Assembly: GCA_036674765.1 (NCBI GenBank)
Contig: JARVKI010000089.1
Span: 117,366-181,365, forward strand
Source: Seiridium cupressi
Lineage: Eukaryota; Ascomycota; Sordariomycetes; Amphisphaeriales; Sporocadaceae
DNA: 64,000 nt
Direction of reading: 5' to 3'
Each line of letters begins with the position of its first letter. The stretch's first letter is position 1. The position numbers were made by a program, and so were the translations under genes. Under the pieces are notes generated by a model, which did no database searches, was not told the origin of the DNA, and saw only the letters and a program-made list of their open reading frames with translations. Positions 35,972 to 47,646 of this stretch are shown here, piece by piece.

Positions 35972-37117
35972 CTATGGGGTGATAACTACTTGCATGCATG
36001 GTCCTCGGATATCAGCCGCCATTTGAAAGGCATCTTCAAACTTCTCCAGCGGAAAAGTACCGACAGTCTTGACACCAGCCGCCTCGCCAAGCTTCATAAA
36101 ACCGGCCTCAGCTAAGTTAATCATGACTACCATATCCTTCTTCGTATACATCCACTTTCCCTTGACTGTGATATCGTTGAGCATGATGGTTTGAGTCGGC
36201 AAGGTCAATTCCTCGTGCGCGGCCATGAGGCTTACCCGGCCACCTCGCTTCAGCGAAAGGATGCAGCTTTTGTAGTGAGGGCTATTGAACGCCCGACCAG
36301 GAGAAATGTCAAAAAAGGCATCAATCGGCCCATCCTTGGTTAGTGTCTTGACGTCGGCATCCACCTCGCCCGTATTCTGAACAACCCTGACTCGACCGTC
36401 GGAACTGAGAGGCTTGAGTTGCTCCAAGGTGTCCGTATTACGACCCATGGCAATGACGCGGGCGCCCATGGCCAATGCTGCGACCACGGCTGCACTGCCG
36501 AACGTGCCTGTTGCCGGAGCGATAACGACCTTCTCACCAGCTTTGATGTCGACATCACGGAGTCCGCCAAATGGGACCGAGATTGTGAAGAGGTACAAGA
36601 GGTCATTAACAGTGTAACCAAGACCACCGTTAGTCGGACTGCCTGTGAGTCGAGCCTCATCCAGCGGAAAACAGTTCTCCAGTGGAAGCTTAGCATATTC
36701 GGCGTATGTGCTGTCACGCCATTCGCGTTCCATGAGTCCGACACTTGCGGCGGTGAAACCGTCCGAAAGTCCGTGTAGAATCAAGGCAGTATCATCGTCT
36801 CGTCCAGCTATGAAGCAGTCGAAGAAGATGAGCCGGCCTGGCTTAAGCAGCGTGGTGTCGGGGCCAGTTTCCGCGACGCGACAGATAGCAGATGAGCCCG
36901 GTACGAAGGGTTCTGGGTATGTGTAGGGCTTGCGGCCACTGTAGACTCTCGCAGCATATGTCAAGACTCCGGCTGCCAGGACTCGGGCCACTAGGCTACC
37001 AGGCCCGGCGTGCGGCGACCCCTGGAGAACGACGGACATGTCGTAAGGATCTTTGGTCGACTTCAAGACTAACGCTCGATGCTTTTGGGGGACGCTCGAA
37101 GCCATTGATGTTGCCAT
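35972..37117 (-). CDS. Zinc-less MDR oxidoreductase
   Basis: An intronless 381-aa protein of the medium-chain dehydrogenase/reductase superfamily. The N-terminal half is a GroES-like fold (VPGSSAICRVAETGPDTTLLKPGRLIFF). The second half is a Rossmann domain with a nucleotide-binding loop APATGTFGSAAVVAALAMGA and AMGRN at the end of the second strand, which suggests NADP(H). The catalytic-zinc Cys and the Gly-His-Glu motif of alcohol dehydrogenases are absent, and so is the four-Cys structural zinc lobe, so it is more likely a quinone-reductase-like or enoyl-reductase-like enzyme. It lies head to head with the Zn2Cys6 regulator (632 bp apart), which suggests common control. The substrate is unknown. 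Confidence 0.8.
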   Translation of the reverse strand: MATSMASSVPQKHRALVLKSTKDPYDMSVVLQGSPHAGPGSLVARVLAAGVLTYAARVYSGRKPYTYPEPFVPGSSAICRVAETGPDTTLLKPGRLIFFDCFIAGRDDDTALILHGLSDGFTAASVGLMEREWRDSTYAEYAKLPLENCFPLDEARLTGSPTNGGLGYTVNDLLYLFTISVPFGGLRDVDIKAGEKVVIAPATGTFGSAAVVAALAMGARVIAMGRNTDTLEQLKPLSSDGRVRVVQNTGEVDADVKTLTKDGPIDAFFDISPGRAFNSPHYKSCILSLKRGGRVSLMAAHEELTLPTQTIMLNDITVKGKWMYTKKDMVVMINLAEAGFMKLGEAAGVKTVGTFPLEKFEDAFQMAADIRGPCMQVVITP

Positions 37118-37749
37118 TTTGACGAAGTAAAGAGCAAAGCTTATGATCGAAGTTTTCAGTTGTCGAAAGAAAAGTTAATGGTGGTAATGATGGAGGTGAG
37201 AAGTTCTGATCAGCTGAAATGCAGAAAGGACGATTCAAGTCGCTGCCAGGAGATCAAGTTGGAGTTGATATTGCTTCTTGTCCGCCGATGCGACGCTTTT
37301 ATACATCATCTACATCTTGGACCATGAGTCAGAAGCACAGTAACAGAGACCGGGGCCATTCAAATGTATCAAACCAGTCTGCAATGACCAGATTAGTTCC
37401 GACACCGAAACTTCTTTGCTTTTCAGTGCTGGAGATAAGACAAATTATATCCGAGTAAGGTGAAGTTCTTCTCCGCACTAACAAGGTGCTCTTGCTTGTG
37501 CACGAGTGGCGAGTAACTGGTTCTACGTTATCATACATGAAAGTCCCGAATCGTGGGAATGCACAGGTGCCGTTGTAGGATTGACGGCGATAGCTGATGA
37601 AGTGGACGCCAGTCGGAACTATTGTGGTCTGGTCTACCCTTCGGGCCCGGTGGTAAAATATTGTAACACCGGCAACTAATCGAAAATTACGCCCGCTCCG
37701 AAAAGCTTCTATACTTAGAAGAGTATAGCGCATTCACGGTACCAGACCA
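37118..37749. promoter_or_regulatory. Shared promoter between MDR enzyme and regulator
   Basis: 632 bp between divergent start codons, with CGG triplets that could serve as half-sites for the neighbouring Zn2Cys6 factor. No strict inverted CGG pair picked out by eye. Confidence 0.35.
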
Positions 37750-40194
37750 ATGAGATCATCCCCACGAGCTGAAAGGAGGGTGCATGGAGCGTGTCTGATC
37801 TCACTCATGCTCATAGCAACCCGACCAGCGGCTCGGTTGTCATCAGTGGGAAGTTCTTTGAATGCGTTTGTAAATGATCATTACAGTCTAAGCAATACGT
37901 CCGAGTGGGGAACATCGACCATCGGCATGCCGCGCGACGCTAATCTACCATCTGGGAGTCTTGCCATGGATGGGGGAAACGATTTTCCTCTAGGCCTCGC
38001 GTGCTTAAGCATACCCCCCCTCGAGAAAACGCCCACTCAAGCACCCAGCGGCACTCCTAATCGCGCGGAACCGGTACTAGAGAAACCGGATGATCCAATT
38101 ACTCAATCTTCCCACTCTGGACGTCTGCCTCCAAGATCTTGCTACTCGTGTAGCAGTAAGAAGGTCCGGTGTGATAAAAAGGACCCATGTTCATCGTGCA
38201 GGCGATCGGGGAAATCATGTGCTTACCCGCCATTTGGTCCGCGTATCCGCCGGACCAAGAAGACAATTATGGCCGAAATGGCTGCACGCATCACTAGCCT
38301 GGAAAGGTCATTGGCGAAGGCCAATGCCTCGATCAAGAGTGGTCGGCCTGTCCCAGAGAGTTGCGATCCCAATGAGGTCTTTGAAGGTTCTCCTTCGACC
38401 CTACCATGCACAAGTACATCCACAGATAGTACAAGTCTGGCGCGCAAAGAGGAAGGCGTTATTCAACAGGGATCGACAAGCCTCTATTTCAATGAAGCTC
38501 TCCTATCTAGGGTCGTGGAGGAAGTAAGTGAAATCAATATGCATGTGGTATGGTAATCGTTTCTGACCCGACAACCGAGACAGGAACATAAAGCCGGATC
38601 ATCTTTATTGACTTCGCAAACAGATTTCCCTCGGCCTTTATCGTCGCCGTTCGATGCATGCGGGATCATATCCTCACCCTATCCCACACAGCCAGCTTCG
38701 CTATTTCTTCCACCCAAACCACTAGCCGTGAAACTATGGCGCATTTTCTTGAATAATGTGGAGGCCTGCGCAGCGTCGAAAATACTGCACATTCCGACCG
38801 ATGAAATCAAGATCTATTCGACCATTGACAACCCAACAGCAGCATCGTTCGAGGATCTCGCCTTAAGCCACGCCGTGTACTTCGCCGCTACCGTATCTAT
38901 TGACAGCACGGAAGCCCCGGCGATACTCCGGCGAGATGCGACGGGATTGTTGTTGAACTTGAAGATTGGCCTCGAACAAGCACTTGCTCAAGGTAACTTT
39001 TTGGATTGTCCGACAGTGACCGAGCTTCAAGCCCTAGCAATATACCTGGTGCGTCTTGCTTTATGTCTTACTAAAAACTGTGAGCTGACACATATTTAGT
39101 CAGCTCTCCGTGTTCATAATCGAGGTACAGGGATTTGGATTTTGAACGGCCTCGCTATTCGCGCAGCCCAGTCTTTAGGTATCCATCGCAATGGAGAGCA
39201 GCTTGGGTTCTCGCCCTTCCAATCCGAGATCCGCCGACGCCTGTGGTGGCATCTACTGGGTCGAGATGGTCGTGCTGGCGAGGACTGCGGCTTGGAAAGT
39301 GTCGGCGGCCTGTCACCGGCGTCCAATGTCAAGCTGCCCCTCAACATCGATGATGGCGCAATTCATGCTGAAATGGCGCAGCTCCCTGCCGCTAAGAAGG
39401 GCTGGACAGCTATGACCTTTTCACTAGTCAATATTGAGCTTTCGAGAACGATGCAAAGACTGGCCGTTGCTATATTGAAATCTCCACCATCGTCTTCCAC
39501 CTCTAATCAAGATGCGCGAGAACAAATCATCAATGAGACTAGGCAGTGGGTCGATAAACAGTTGGAGCACTGCAATCCAGTGATACCTGAGCACCGGTTA
39601 ACGATCAAATGTTCCCACTTCTTGCTTCGAAAGCTGGATTTCATCACCAGATTACAATGGTCACTCCAGCTTCACCCAGGCAAGTGGCACGAGGATGTCA
39701 TTACGGAGGAGAACCTTGCCGAGGCGCTGGAGATCCTACAGCCAAGGCTCCTTGGCGAAGATGACATGATGAAGCAATTCGCCTGGGCGAGGAAGGCATA
39801 CCCACAATATCACATTGCCATGTATGTCCTGTGGCATCTGTGTGTCAAACCTAGTGGCCCCAATGCCAACAGGGCATGGATGGCGATAGATAATCTCTTC
39901 TCTCGGGAAATGTGTGATGCGCAGGCGCAGCGATTCGGACCTAAGTCAGCGCTGCTTGAGGGTCTGAGAGCCAAGGCTGTGTCGATCAGAGACAAAAACC
40001 AAGACCTAGACCAACGGAGGAATTCCACAGTCAGTGATGCGACTTTCGGCTCAACACTGGCACATGGCCATGGTGGCATAGACGGAGAGACGCTTGATTT
40101 CAATGGCGCCGAAGATCTGTGGCCTGACTGGGGGACTTTGATCCAGACATTCCAGTGCGAGAGTGGTGTTTCTCCCGGGGCTACGCAGCTGTGA
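37750..40194 (+). CDS. Zn2Cys6 transcription factor
   Basis: Exons 37750-38523, 38584-39048 and 39100-40194 join in phase 0 into 777 aa. Residues ~131-160 form the binuclear zinc cluster CYSCSSKKVRCDKKDPCSSC then RRSGKSC (C-x2-C-x6-C-x5-C-x2-C-x6-C). A basic stretch and a short coiled coil follow (MAARITSLERSLAKANASI), a likely dimerisation region. The C-terminal ~500 residues match the fungal-specific transcription factor domain (GLAIRAAQSLGIHRNGE, EIRRRLWWHLLGRDGR). It therefore acts in the nucleus on CGG-containing sites. It sits between the divergent MDR enzyme and the convergent FAD oxidase, the usual place for a pathway regulator, though control of them is inference. Inner ATGs at 37927 and 37969 are alternative starts. 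Confidence 0.88.
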
Positions 40195-40345
40195 TACTAA
40201 TATGCGAGAATACTGTGGTAGCAGAGAAGAACTTATCAAAACGGTCGCAAGGATGGATCACGCGGGTCAGTCAAGGTTCGATACTTGTTTTCGATAAGTG
40301 AAAGAATGTTTGGAATAGTATGTGAACCATTTGGCGGGTCCTTTT

Positions 40346-42021
40346 CTATTCGATGGGTGCGTAGAAGCTAAATACGCCCGTCGGGTCGTACTTCTCCTTG
40401 AGTGCACGGAGGCGTTCTTGACGCCAATCCTCACTGCCGTACCATTCGGCCGGGGTCTCGTCACCGTAAGCGTAGTTAACGTACACCCGGTAAGCCGCCT
40501 CGTCACTTCCAGCATGGAGAATGTCACGAAGCTGGTTGCCAAGCTCGGCAGCTTCCTCGTCGCGAGCTGCATCGCTAGGAGCGTACGTCAGCAGTGGGGC
40601 ACCGAGAATGTTGGCCTCTCGGAATGCGAAAGCAGTCGAGTCGCTGTCGATGGCTTTAACACCTTCTGAGGAGTAATCCTCGAACATGAATATGGAGCTG
40701 TTGAACACGGAGCTACCGTTGACTTTGGATGCGAAGATCTCGTAGGCAATCTTTTGTGTGGTGGTGTTGTAGGTCTGGAGGTACAGAGGGAATCGCGGGT
40801 TGACGAGGCCCGACTTTTGGCAGGGTGCAGCATCAAGAGAGATCTGCGTCCATGCGGCGAGATCCTTGTAGGTTCCTGCCTCTGCCTCTACTGAGAGTGG
40901 ATTGAGGTCGTGGAACGGCTGCGTAATTGACGAGTCAACAGCCGTAACACCTTCTTGAATGATGTAGAACAGAATGACGGGCTATTGCTTCGTGTCAGCA
41001 CTCCCCAATTGCAACGTGGGGACATCATTAGAGCTTACCTTATCGGCATCAAGGGCGGGAATGTTGAGCCAGTACGACCAGTTGATGAGCCCTTTGTCCT
41101 GAGTGCCATTCTTCAGGATATACTCGTTTGCGGTTTCATAAAGAGCCTCGACCTGATCACCATCGAATATAATTGTCTCAATCGCCCAGTCTGTGTGCTC
41201 AATGTCGTAGATCTTTGATGTGAGTGAAGTGACAATTCCAAAGTTGTGTCCTGCACCCTTCACTGCCCACCACAGATCAGAAGTCTCATCGATGGTAATC
41301 AGGCTTCCATTTGCCAGAACCAGGTTCATAGATATGAATTGATCTGCCACGAGTCCGTGGTGTCCCTGCAGCCACCCGTGACCACCGCCCAATGCGGGTC
41401 CGAGCACACTAACACATTCGCAGGTTCCGGTTACTGCACATCTGAAATCAGCATCACTGCTCGCTTAGCGTTGGGCACATCGGATTGGAGCCTGACCTGT
41501 CTGTTTTCCCAATGCCCAGAGATCGTTCGTTACGTTGATCGAGAGGGTTCCACCTCCGATGGTCGCTGTCTGTCCATCCTCAGCTACTTCCACGCTGCTG
41601 AGCTGGCTTAGGTAGATCTCAATCCCGCAGTCGAACTTGCCCAGCGTGGTGAGCGAGCCGTGCGCGCCATTGAAGGCGAGGACGGGGATGTTGTTCTGAT
41701 TGGCAAATGTGACCTAGCCGGCGTGTGAGCGCTCTGGCGCGTTATTGTACAGGGATAGAAGCTAGTTACCGTCAAAGCGACGTCGTCCTCGGACCCGGGG
41801 ACGACGACAATGTTCGGCGTGGGCGCATCGAGAACAGACCATCGCGAGGACGCGACCGAGAACTCGGGCGTCCCTGGCAAGTAGATTAGAGTTTCATTTG
41901 ACACCAGCGCCGTTAATTGCGATAGGTCATCGGCTACTTGGGAGCAGGCGGACTTCCCGCTCACTGCGGTTATCGCACACAGGCCAACGATGGCGATCAC
42001 TTCTGTTTTGAGCCAACGCAT
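40346..42021 (-). CDS. Secreted FAD-linked oxidase, BBE/AA7 type
   Basis: Exons 42021-41770, 41713-41497, 41433-41039 and 40981-40346 give 499 aa. A signal peptide opens it (KTEVIAIVGLCAITAVSG). The FAD-binding domain includes FNGAHGSLTTLG, whose His is at the place of the 8-alpha-histidyl link, and VTGTCECVSVLGPALGGGHG, whose Cys can make the second, 6-S-cysteinyl link, so bicovalent FAD is likely. LWWAVKGAGHNFGIVTSL is also typical. The C-terminus has the berberine-bridge segment YVNYAYGD... WYGSEDWRQERLRALKEKYDP. Such fungal enzymes oxidise oligosaccharides (AA7) or secondary metabolites with release of H2O2. The signal peptide and the nearby pectin genes favour a sugar substrate, by inference only. 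Intron 2 must use the acceptor GTGCAG at 41434, not TTTCAG, to keep frame. Confidence 0.88.
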
Positions 42022-43551
42022 TGCAACGGTAAGCCGACCGAAACTATATCACTGCGACGATAAAGAAGACAAGAAGTAGCCGGATTTCTAGGAAACAGAC
42101 GAGAAGGATTTCATGCTCAGAATTACCGGAAATACCTAGTCATTGACCAGTGCCGCCATGCAGGCCTGCAGACCGGCAGACCGAGGAAAGCATCTTGCAG
42201 GCCTCGTGCGTTGTTAGTACGGTTACATTCGGTCGGCGATAGAAACAGCGGCTGCGCTGCCTGTGTACCGCTTTGCGCAACCAACCCGGTTGCGGCCCAC
42301 TCCTCGGCTATCTCATCTGTATGCGGATTACGGCGCGGCGATAACCACCACAATCAGTCGCAGTGTTGGGTTCCTTGCATTCATGAGCTCAATTAAAGTG
42401 TTTGCTGCAAGGTCCCTTCTACCAAGACCATGAGCACGTTGTTGATGGTACCTAGAGATAGGCAATGCTGGAGCTGGACATGCATGCTAGACTCGATATG
42501 GGCATTTAATGAAGGCAGTCTATACAAGTTTCGGAATCTGCATGGGAAGTGGTCAAGGTCGGGCCTTACAGCCAGTTACAATAAGCGAAGGTCGAGTGTC
42601 AACAACCTATAGTGGTGCATTACCTTTAATTGATTCGGGCAACGCTGCGTGCCCCATGATATCAATCAACGAACCTGCTTGGCAGACCTTGAAGGCGGGC
42701 TCTACTGGGACGGCCCTTCGCGCACTCATCTAGCACTTCGTGGCTGGAACAAGGTTTGACAAAGGCGCCCTAAGTTACATACATACAGTAGTTGGAGAGG
42801 CTGAGGCCACATTCCATGTCGACAGGGATAATATTGTGGGGCATTTTATTTCCAGGGGTCCTCCGGGCTTCATACTACGTAGTATTAAGACTCCTCCGGC
42901 AAATCATGCTTCGACCCGAGTGCCGGGAGCATGGTCCTGTTCAGCTCCGCCTGCGCCAAACTCCACAATCCCATTGTTCTTGAGGTCGAGGACAGGGAGC
43001 CCCGCCAATGTCACATAGGAACGGTCTTCCGGCTTCTTGCACTAACTATATCTGTACTAAAACACTGCTTCAAGCAGGTTTGATAGGAACGCCAACAATG
43101 CATTCGCCCGAACATACGACGGTGTCAGAACACGCTGACAATGAGATAACTGCCAGCTGCTGCTTGCCTCTCGCGGCCTCTCGGGGCCTCTCTGCTGCCG
43201 ATAAACGTCACGGGTTCATGTGCTCATCTACCGGTCGCTGGCTGAACTTCCATGCAGTTTCGCTCTGCCAAGCTGCAGCTGATGTCGTAATGCAGAACGC
43301 CACGTTCATCTGCAAGGGTCCAGGAAATTTGTGCAGCAGATAGGGGTAGAACTTTCAAGCTTCTAGAAACCATGATTTCTCTAGCGTGGCAGCCAAGGTT
43401 ATGTCGGGCACGTTCCATGCATATTCGTCAAAGTTAAGATGGTGTATCAAGACCCAAGCTGAAAATCTTTAAGGTTTGAACCTGCAAAGTTTGCCAGCCT
43501 CAGATCTCTCGCTATGTCGACTATCCGCATTCATTATCACGAATTGAGCAG
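42022..43551. other. Gene-poor stretch
   Basis: 1.5 kb with short frames only and no recognisable motif on either strand. Confidence 0.45.
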
Positions 43552-45091
43552 ATGTCAGTCATCGCTGTCACCGATCAAGCACAAGAGTCTGCGGCGGCGG
43601 CAACCCGCGCATTCAACATCGAGCTATGGATGCTCTATGCTGTCGGGATTCTAGTGACCGTGCTTAGGACGTATGCACAATGGAAGACTGTTGGGTTCAG
43701 GAATCTCCACGTGGATGATTACCTCGTGTGGGTTGCTGCTGTTCGTCTGCCACGATCTTGAGAGCACCTCTCGACGTCCTACTGATCGCGAAATCCGCAG
43801 CTGTTCTACTCCTGTCAGTCGGCCCTGGCATACAGCATAGGCGCCTCCGCGCACGGCCTCGCCAACAATGGCCTGACCGATGAACAACGACTCGCACTAT
43901 CCGTCAACGACCCGGAGTATGATATGAGGTAGGTAGCATTGGTGCCAATATTGCGGTCGTCGTTGAACGAGCAGTAACTTACTGTATGTGACACTAGAGT
44001 ACTTGGTTCCAAGATCCAAGTCGCTGGCTGGGCCTGCTACTCCGTATTGATCGGTCTGCTGAAGCTTTCGATGTTGACCTTCTATATCCGTCTTACAGTA
44101 TGTCAAACATGCCTACATATGCCCATGTGCACACCACGACATACTAACGCGAACCAAAGGACGGTCTCAGTCGTCGTTATCGCATGCCTATCTGGGTTGG
44201 GTTCGGACTAGTGGGCGTTACCATCGTCATGTCGGTCCTGGCAATCATGTTATCATGTCTACCATTTGAGAAGTATTGGCAAATCTACCCGGACCCTGGA
44301 AGTAAGCTCTTCGCCACCGCAAACCTCTTGCTCTTAGGTCTAACAGTGCGTACAAAGATGCCTGCGAAGCCGCCGTATCCAAGCCGATAATATGGACGAC
44401 GTTCTCCTCGAACGTGGTAACTGACCTATATCTCATTGGCATACCCCTCCCTCTACTTTGGGAGTCAAAACTACGTCTCCCCAACAAAATTGTGGCCAGC
44501 ATTGTTCTGGGTGCAGGCATCCTTGTCCTGGTCTGTGCCACATTGAAAACGATTTTCGTCTTCGAGGTAAGTTTCCAATACCCGGCGTAACCCCTTCTCG
44601 AACGCTAACCTCTGTGGCAGGACTCTGCCAATGGAGCATCACTTGCGGGAGAGTGGGGAAGTCGCGAAGCCTTCGTGGCTGTGGTCACGACGAACCTGCC
44701 GCTCATCTTCTCACTTGTTAAATCGTGGCTCAAGCCATTATTCGGCAATCTCCTTGGAAGCTCTGGACGAACACCACATTACACGGCACCGAGCGGGTTC
44801 CGTACGATCGGCGGAGGCGGAGGTGGTTCCCATCGGCCAGGGTTCAGTAAGCGTGGAGCGTCCAGCAAAACGCCAGTCGCTACGAATGTTTCGATGACCG
44901 GGAGCGAGGAACAGATCGTGTCAGACGTCAAGATGCAGACATTGAGTCCCGAGACATCAAATCTGCCCGAGAAGGCTCCCGAGGGCGCTATTATAGTTTC
45001 CAACAAGGTTCAGGTCAGCTACGAGGATAGGAGCCAGAAGGAGGATAACCTTCAATATATACAGGACAGTTGGCGGCCGGCAGGGCTGTAG
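43552..45091 (+). CDS. Fungal rhodopsin-domain integral membrane protein (2)
   Basis: Six exons (43552-43740, 43801-43928, 43998-44097, 44160-44301, 44358-44566, 44621-45091) give 412 aa in frame. Seven hydrophobic helices span residues ~20-290; family marks are VDDYLVW at the end of the first loop, SAHGLANNGLT, GSKIQVAGWACYSVL, CLPFEKYWQIYPDPGN-ACEAA, and KPIIWTTFSSNVVTDLYLIGIPLPLLW. The tail of ~120 residues is cytoplasmic with a GGGGGG run, Ser/Thr patches and a charged end. Intron 4 must use acceptor ACAAAG at 44357 rather than the nearer AACAG to keep the conserved Asn-Ala-Cys. Membrane sensor role is inferred from family resemblance (PTH11-like). It is only distantly alike to the copy at 9.1 kb, so they are not a recent duplication. 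Confidence 0.88.
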
Positions 45092-45421
45092 GTACGGCAC
45101 TGAACGTAGCGATGGGGTACTGTGGTATTGTTTGACATATATTTCGAAGGGCTGGTATTCTCTTCTGGGAAGGTATCGTCATAAACAAGGTAACAACGTC
45201 ATTACCTCCAATGAATTCGAGCACGCCGCATAAGCTTGCCCTGGGCGTTCATTGGCCACGTTAAACTTAATACGGTGCGACACATCGGTAACAGGATGTA
45301 CAGTGGCAGGTAATGTAAACTTGGACATTGACCTAGACTGCATGTGCCATGTTATTCATCCAGCTAACGAACAAGAGTTCAGTATCAACAAGACCTCGTT
45401 GTATGATCGAATGCTACACCT
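45092..45421. other. Short convergent intergenic region
   Basis: 330 bp between two converging stops; nothing seen besides the two 3' regions. Confidence 0.5.
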
Positions 45422-47646
45422 TCAAATTTGTCCCTTCTCATGATGCATTTCACTAGCGTGAGTCTGAACCTCGGTCACATATTTGTCGAACTTTCGAAGA
45501 TTGACTTTCTTCTCGAACCTGTTGTTGTGAAACGCCAAGTCAGTCATCATAGCAAAGTCAAATGTAGGTGCAGAGGGTGAAGTCTTACAGTTCATCTATT
45601 TCCGCGGGCGTACGCCGCGTCACCTCAGGAAGGATGAACCACGCAATGACAACTGCGATGGCACCGGTACCAGCGAACTAGAATCGAAAAAAAAATGAAC
45701 TATTAGATCCACAATCGCCTTATCGCAGTCAAGGAAGGAGAAAGACTTACGAAAAACCCGGTCTTGACACCCCAAAAGGTTAGGGGGCCATTGATCATAC
45801 GCGGAGTGCAGAAGCTGAACATAATGGCAATCAGATTTGATGCAGCTAATGACCAAGCGGCGGTTTGGGCACGAAGACGCTGTGAGGGGATCTCAGCCGC
45901 ATAGGCATAACCGATGGCGGAGGCCCCAGTGGTTGAGAAGGTGGCCAAGCATGCAAAGAATACCTGTAAAAGTCTGTGAGCCAGCTGGCAACCGGTATAG
46001 CGGTTTACTAGATATTCTCAACTCACCAGCAAAGAGCTCGTTGCTGGCTGCGTGTAATCGAAGCAGCCAATAATTCCCAAGCACAAGACAGATACGACTG
46101 TGACCGCATAGGGGTAAACCGTAAGCGGTCGGCGACCAAATCGATCAGTCGTTGTAGCAGTGAGGATCATTGAAATGAGCTGTACGCAGGACAGAATGAC
46201 AGTAACGAGAAAAGGGTTTTTGTTCCCAGCGGCTTGGACTATTCCACCATATTAGATGATGGTTATTGGAGTAGCGTATTGGTGTTGACTTACAGAAATA
46301 TGTGGCGTAAGTGTTAAAGACAGCAAGGCCAACGAATTGCTGCACAACCTTGGGCCAACCGGCAATCACGAATCGAAGCAAGTTGCGGCCCTTGAAAACG
46401 GCAAATAGTCCCAGCTCCTTATGGAGTTCGGCTTGCTGGCGCTCCACTTCGACCGTGGCCGTCATGACTTCCTTTACCCGAGTTAATCCATTTGCAGAGG
46501 GTCGCCGAAGTGATGACTAGAAGGGCAACTGACAATTTGCTCTTCAACATCGTAACCTTCTACTTTACCATTGAAGAACCGTAAAACCTTCGCCGCCTTC
46601 TCCAACTTGCCCTTGCTGGCGAGCCACCAGGGTGATTCTGGCAGAAAGACAAAGATTATTCCAATTCCACCAATCATTGCCCACTATAGATAAGTCAGTA
46701 TTCGAGTCTCGGGAGTTGGGTAGACTTGTTTCACCTGAGTATAAATAGGAACCCTGAAGTCATAAGGATCCGATGCGGAGAGTCTGTCAAGTGCGACTGA
46801 GGCGAAAAGCTGGCCAATGACAAACCAGCTAGTAACGTTAGAGCCCTGGGCAGTGGAAGATGCTGTGAGCGGTACGGGTTACTCACAAACTGTATGCATT
46901 GATGTAAAAACCTCTCAATTGAGTTGGCGATATCTCGGACAGATAGAGAGGCATGGTCGATTGAAGCATGCCGACACCCATTCCGGAGAAGAGCTTCGCC
47001 ACTAGCCAATGATCCCAGCGGCTGGCGAATGACTCTGCAAAGACACTCTGTGTGGATCATTAGAAGAAACCCTAGAACTACACGCGCTAGATAGATACGC
47101 AGACTCGAGACTTACCCCCACGAGAATGACCCAGATGATCCAGAGTGCTGGCTTGCGCCCTAGTCTTTCCGTGGCGTATTGCAGGAGCTTTGGAAGGCCT
47201 TCGTCAGCGATGCATCTCGAGCTTTTGGGAACAATAATGCTTACAACTTGACCAATCGTCTGACCAGCGGACTGGATGCCACCCCAGGCTGAGACGTAAG
47301 TGCCATCAATGATAGTCGTGCCCGGATTAGCCATCTGCTTGATGAAGCCCTTGTTGGCCACAATACCACCGTTCAAGTTGATTTCTAGAGTCATACGCGG
47401 TCAGCACAACACACCTCACCAGAGACTACTCGTATGAGGCTCCTTACGGTATCCATCAAGGGACGCGCAGAAGGCTGCGGCCATTGCGATATAGCCAACC
47501 TTCTTGAAGCGACGCACACTCTGCCAGACGGATAGGTCATCCGTAGCAGCTCGCAACACTGGGCCATCATCATGGGTCACATTCTCTCGTGTCTCCTGGG
47601 TGGGATTGACTTCGACGCCCTCGTTCCCAAGTGTTTCAGGCTTCAT
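45422..47646 (-). CDS. MFS sugar transporter
   Basis: Eleven exons: 47646-47448, 47384-47245, 47187-47116, 47032-46887, 46828-46735, 46683-46534, 46471-46294, 46238-46027, 45963-45751, 45677-45589, 45518-45422; 529 aa. It shows sugar-porter marks: GYQINLNGGIVANKGF, GRKPALW, PLYLSEISPTQLRG, PESPWWLASKGK, TTDRFGRRPL, YAAEIPSQRLR and LPEVTRRTPAEIDELF. It is closest to fungal alpha-glucoside/maltose-type H+ symporters; the true cargo may be a rhamnosylated sugar given the divergent GH78 gene 659 bp away. At exon 4 the usual acceptor (CACACAG, 47049) is one base out of frame; the in-frame model uses GCAGAG before 47032 and loses five residues expected from the family (VSFAE). It may be odd splicing or a one-base insertion in a run of five G. 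Confidence 0.85.

Noticed and set aside
42740..43018. Plus-strand frame of 92 codons
   Set aside because: No recognisable domain on either strand; low-complexity end.
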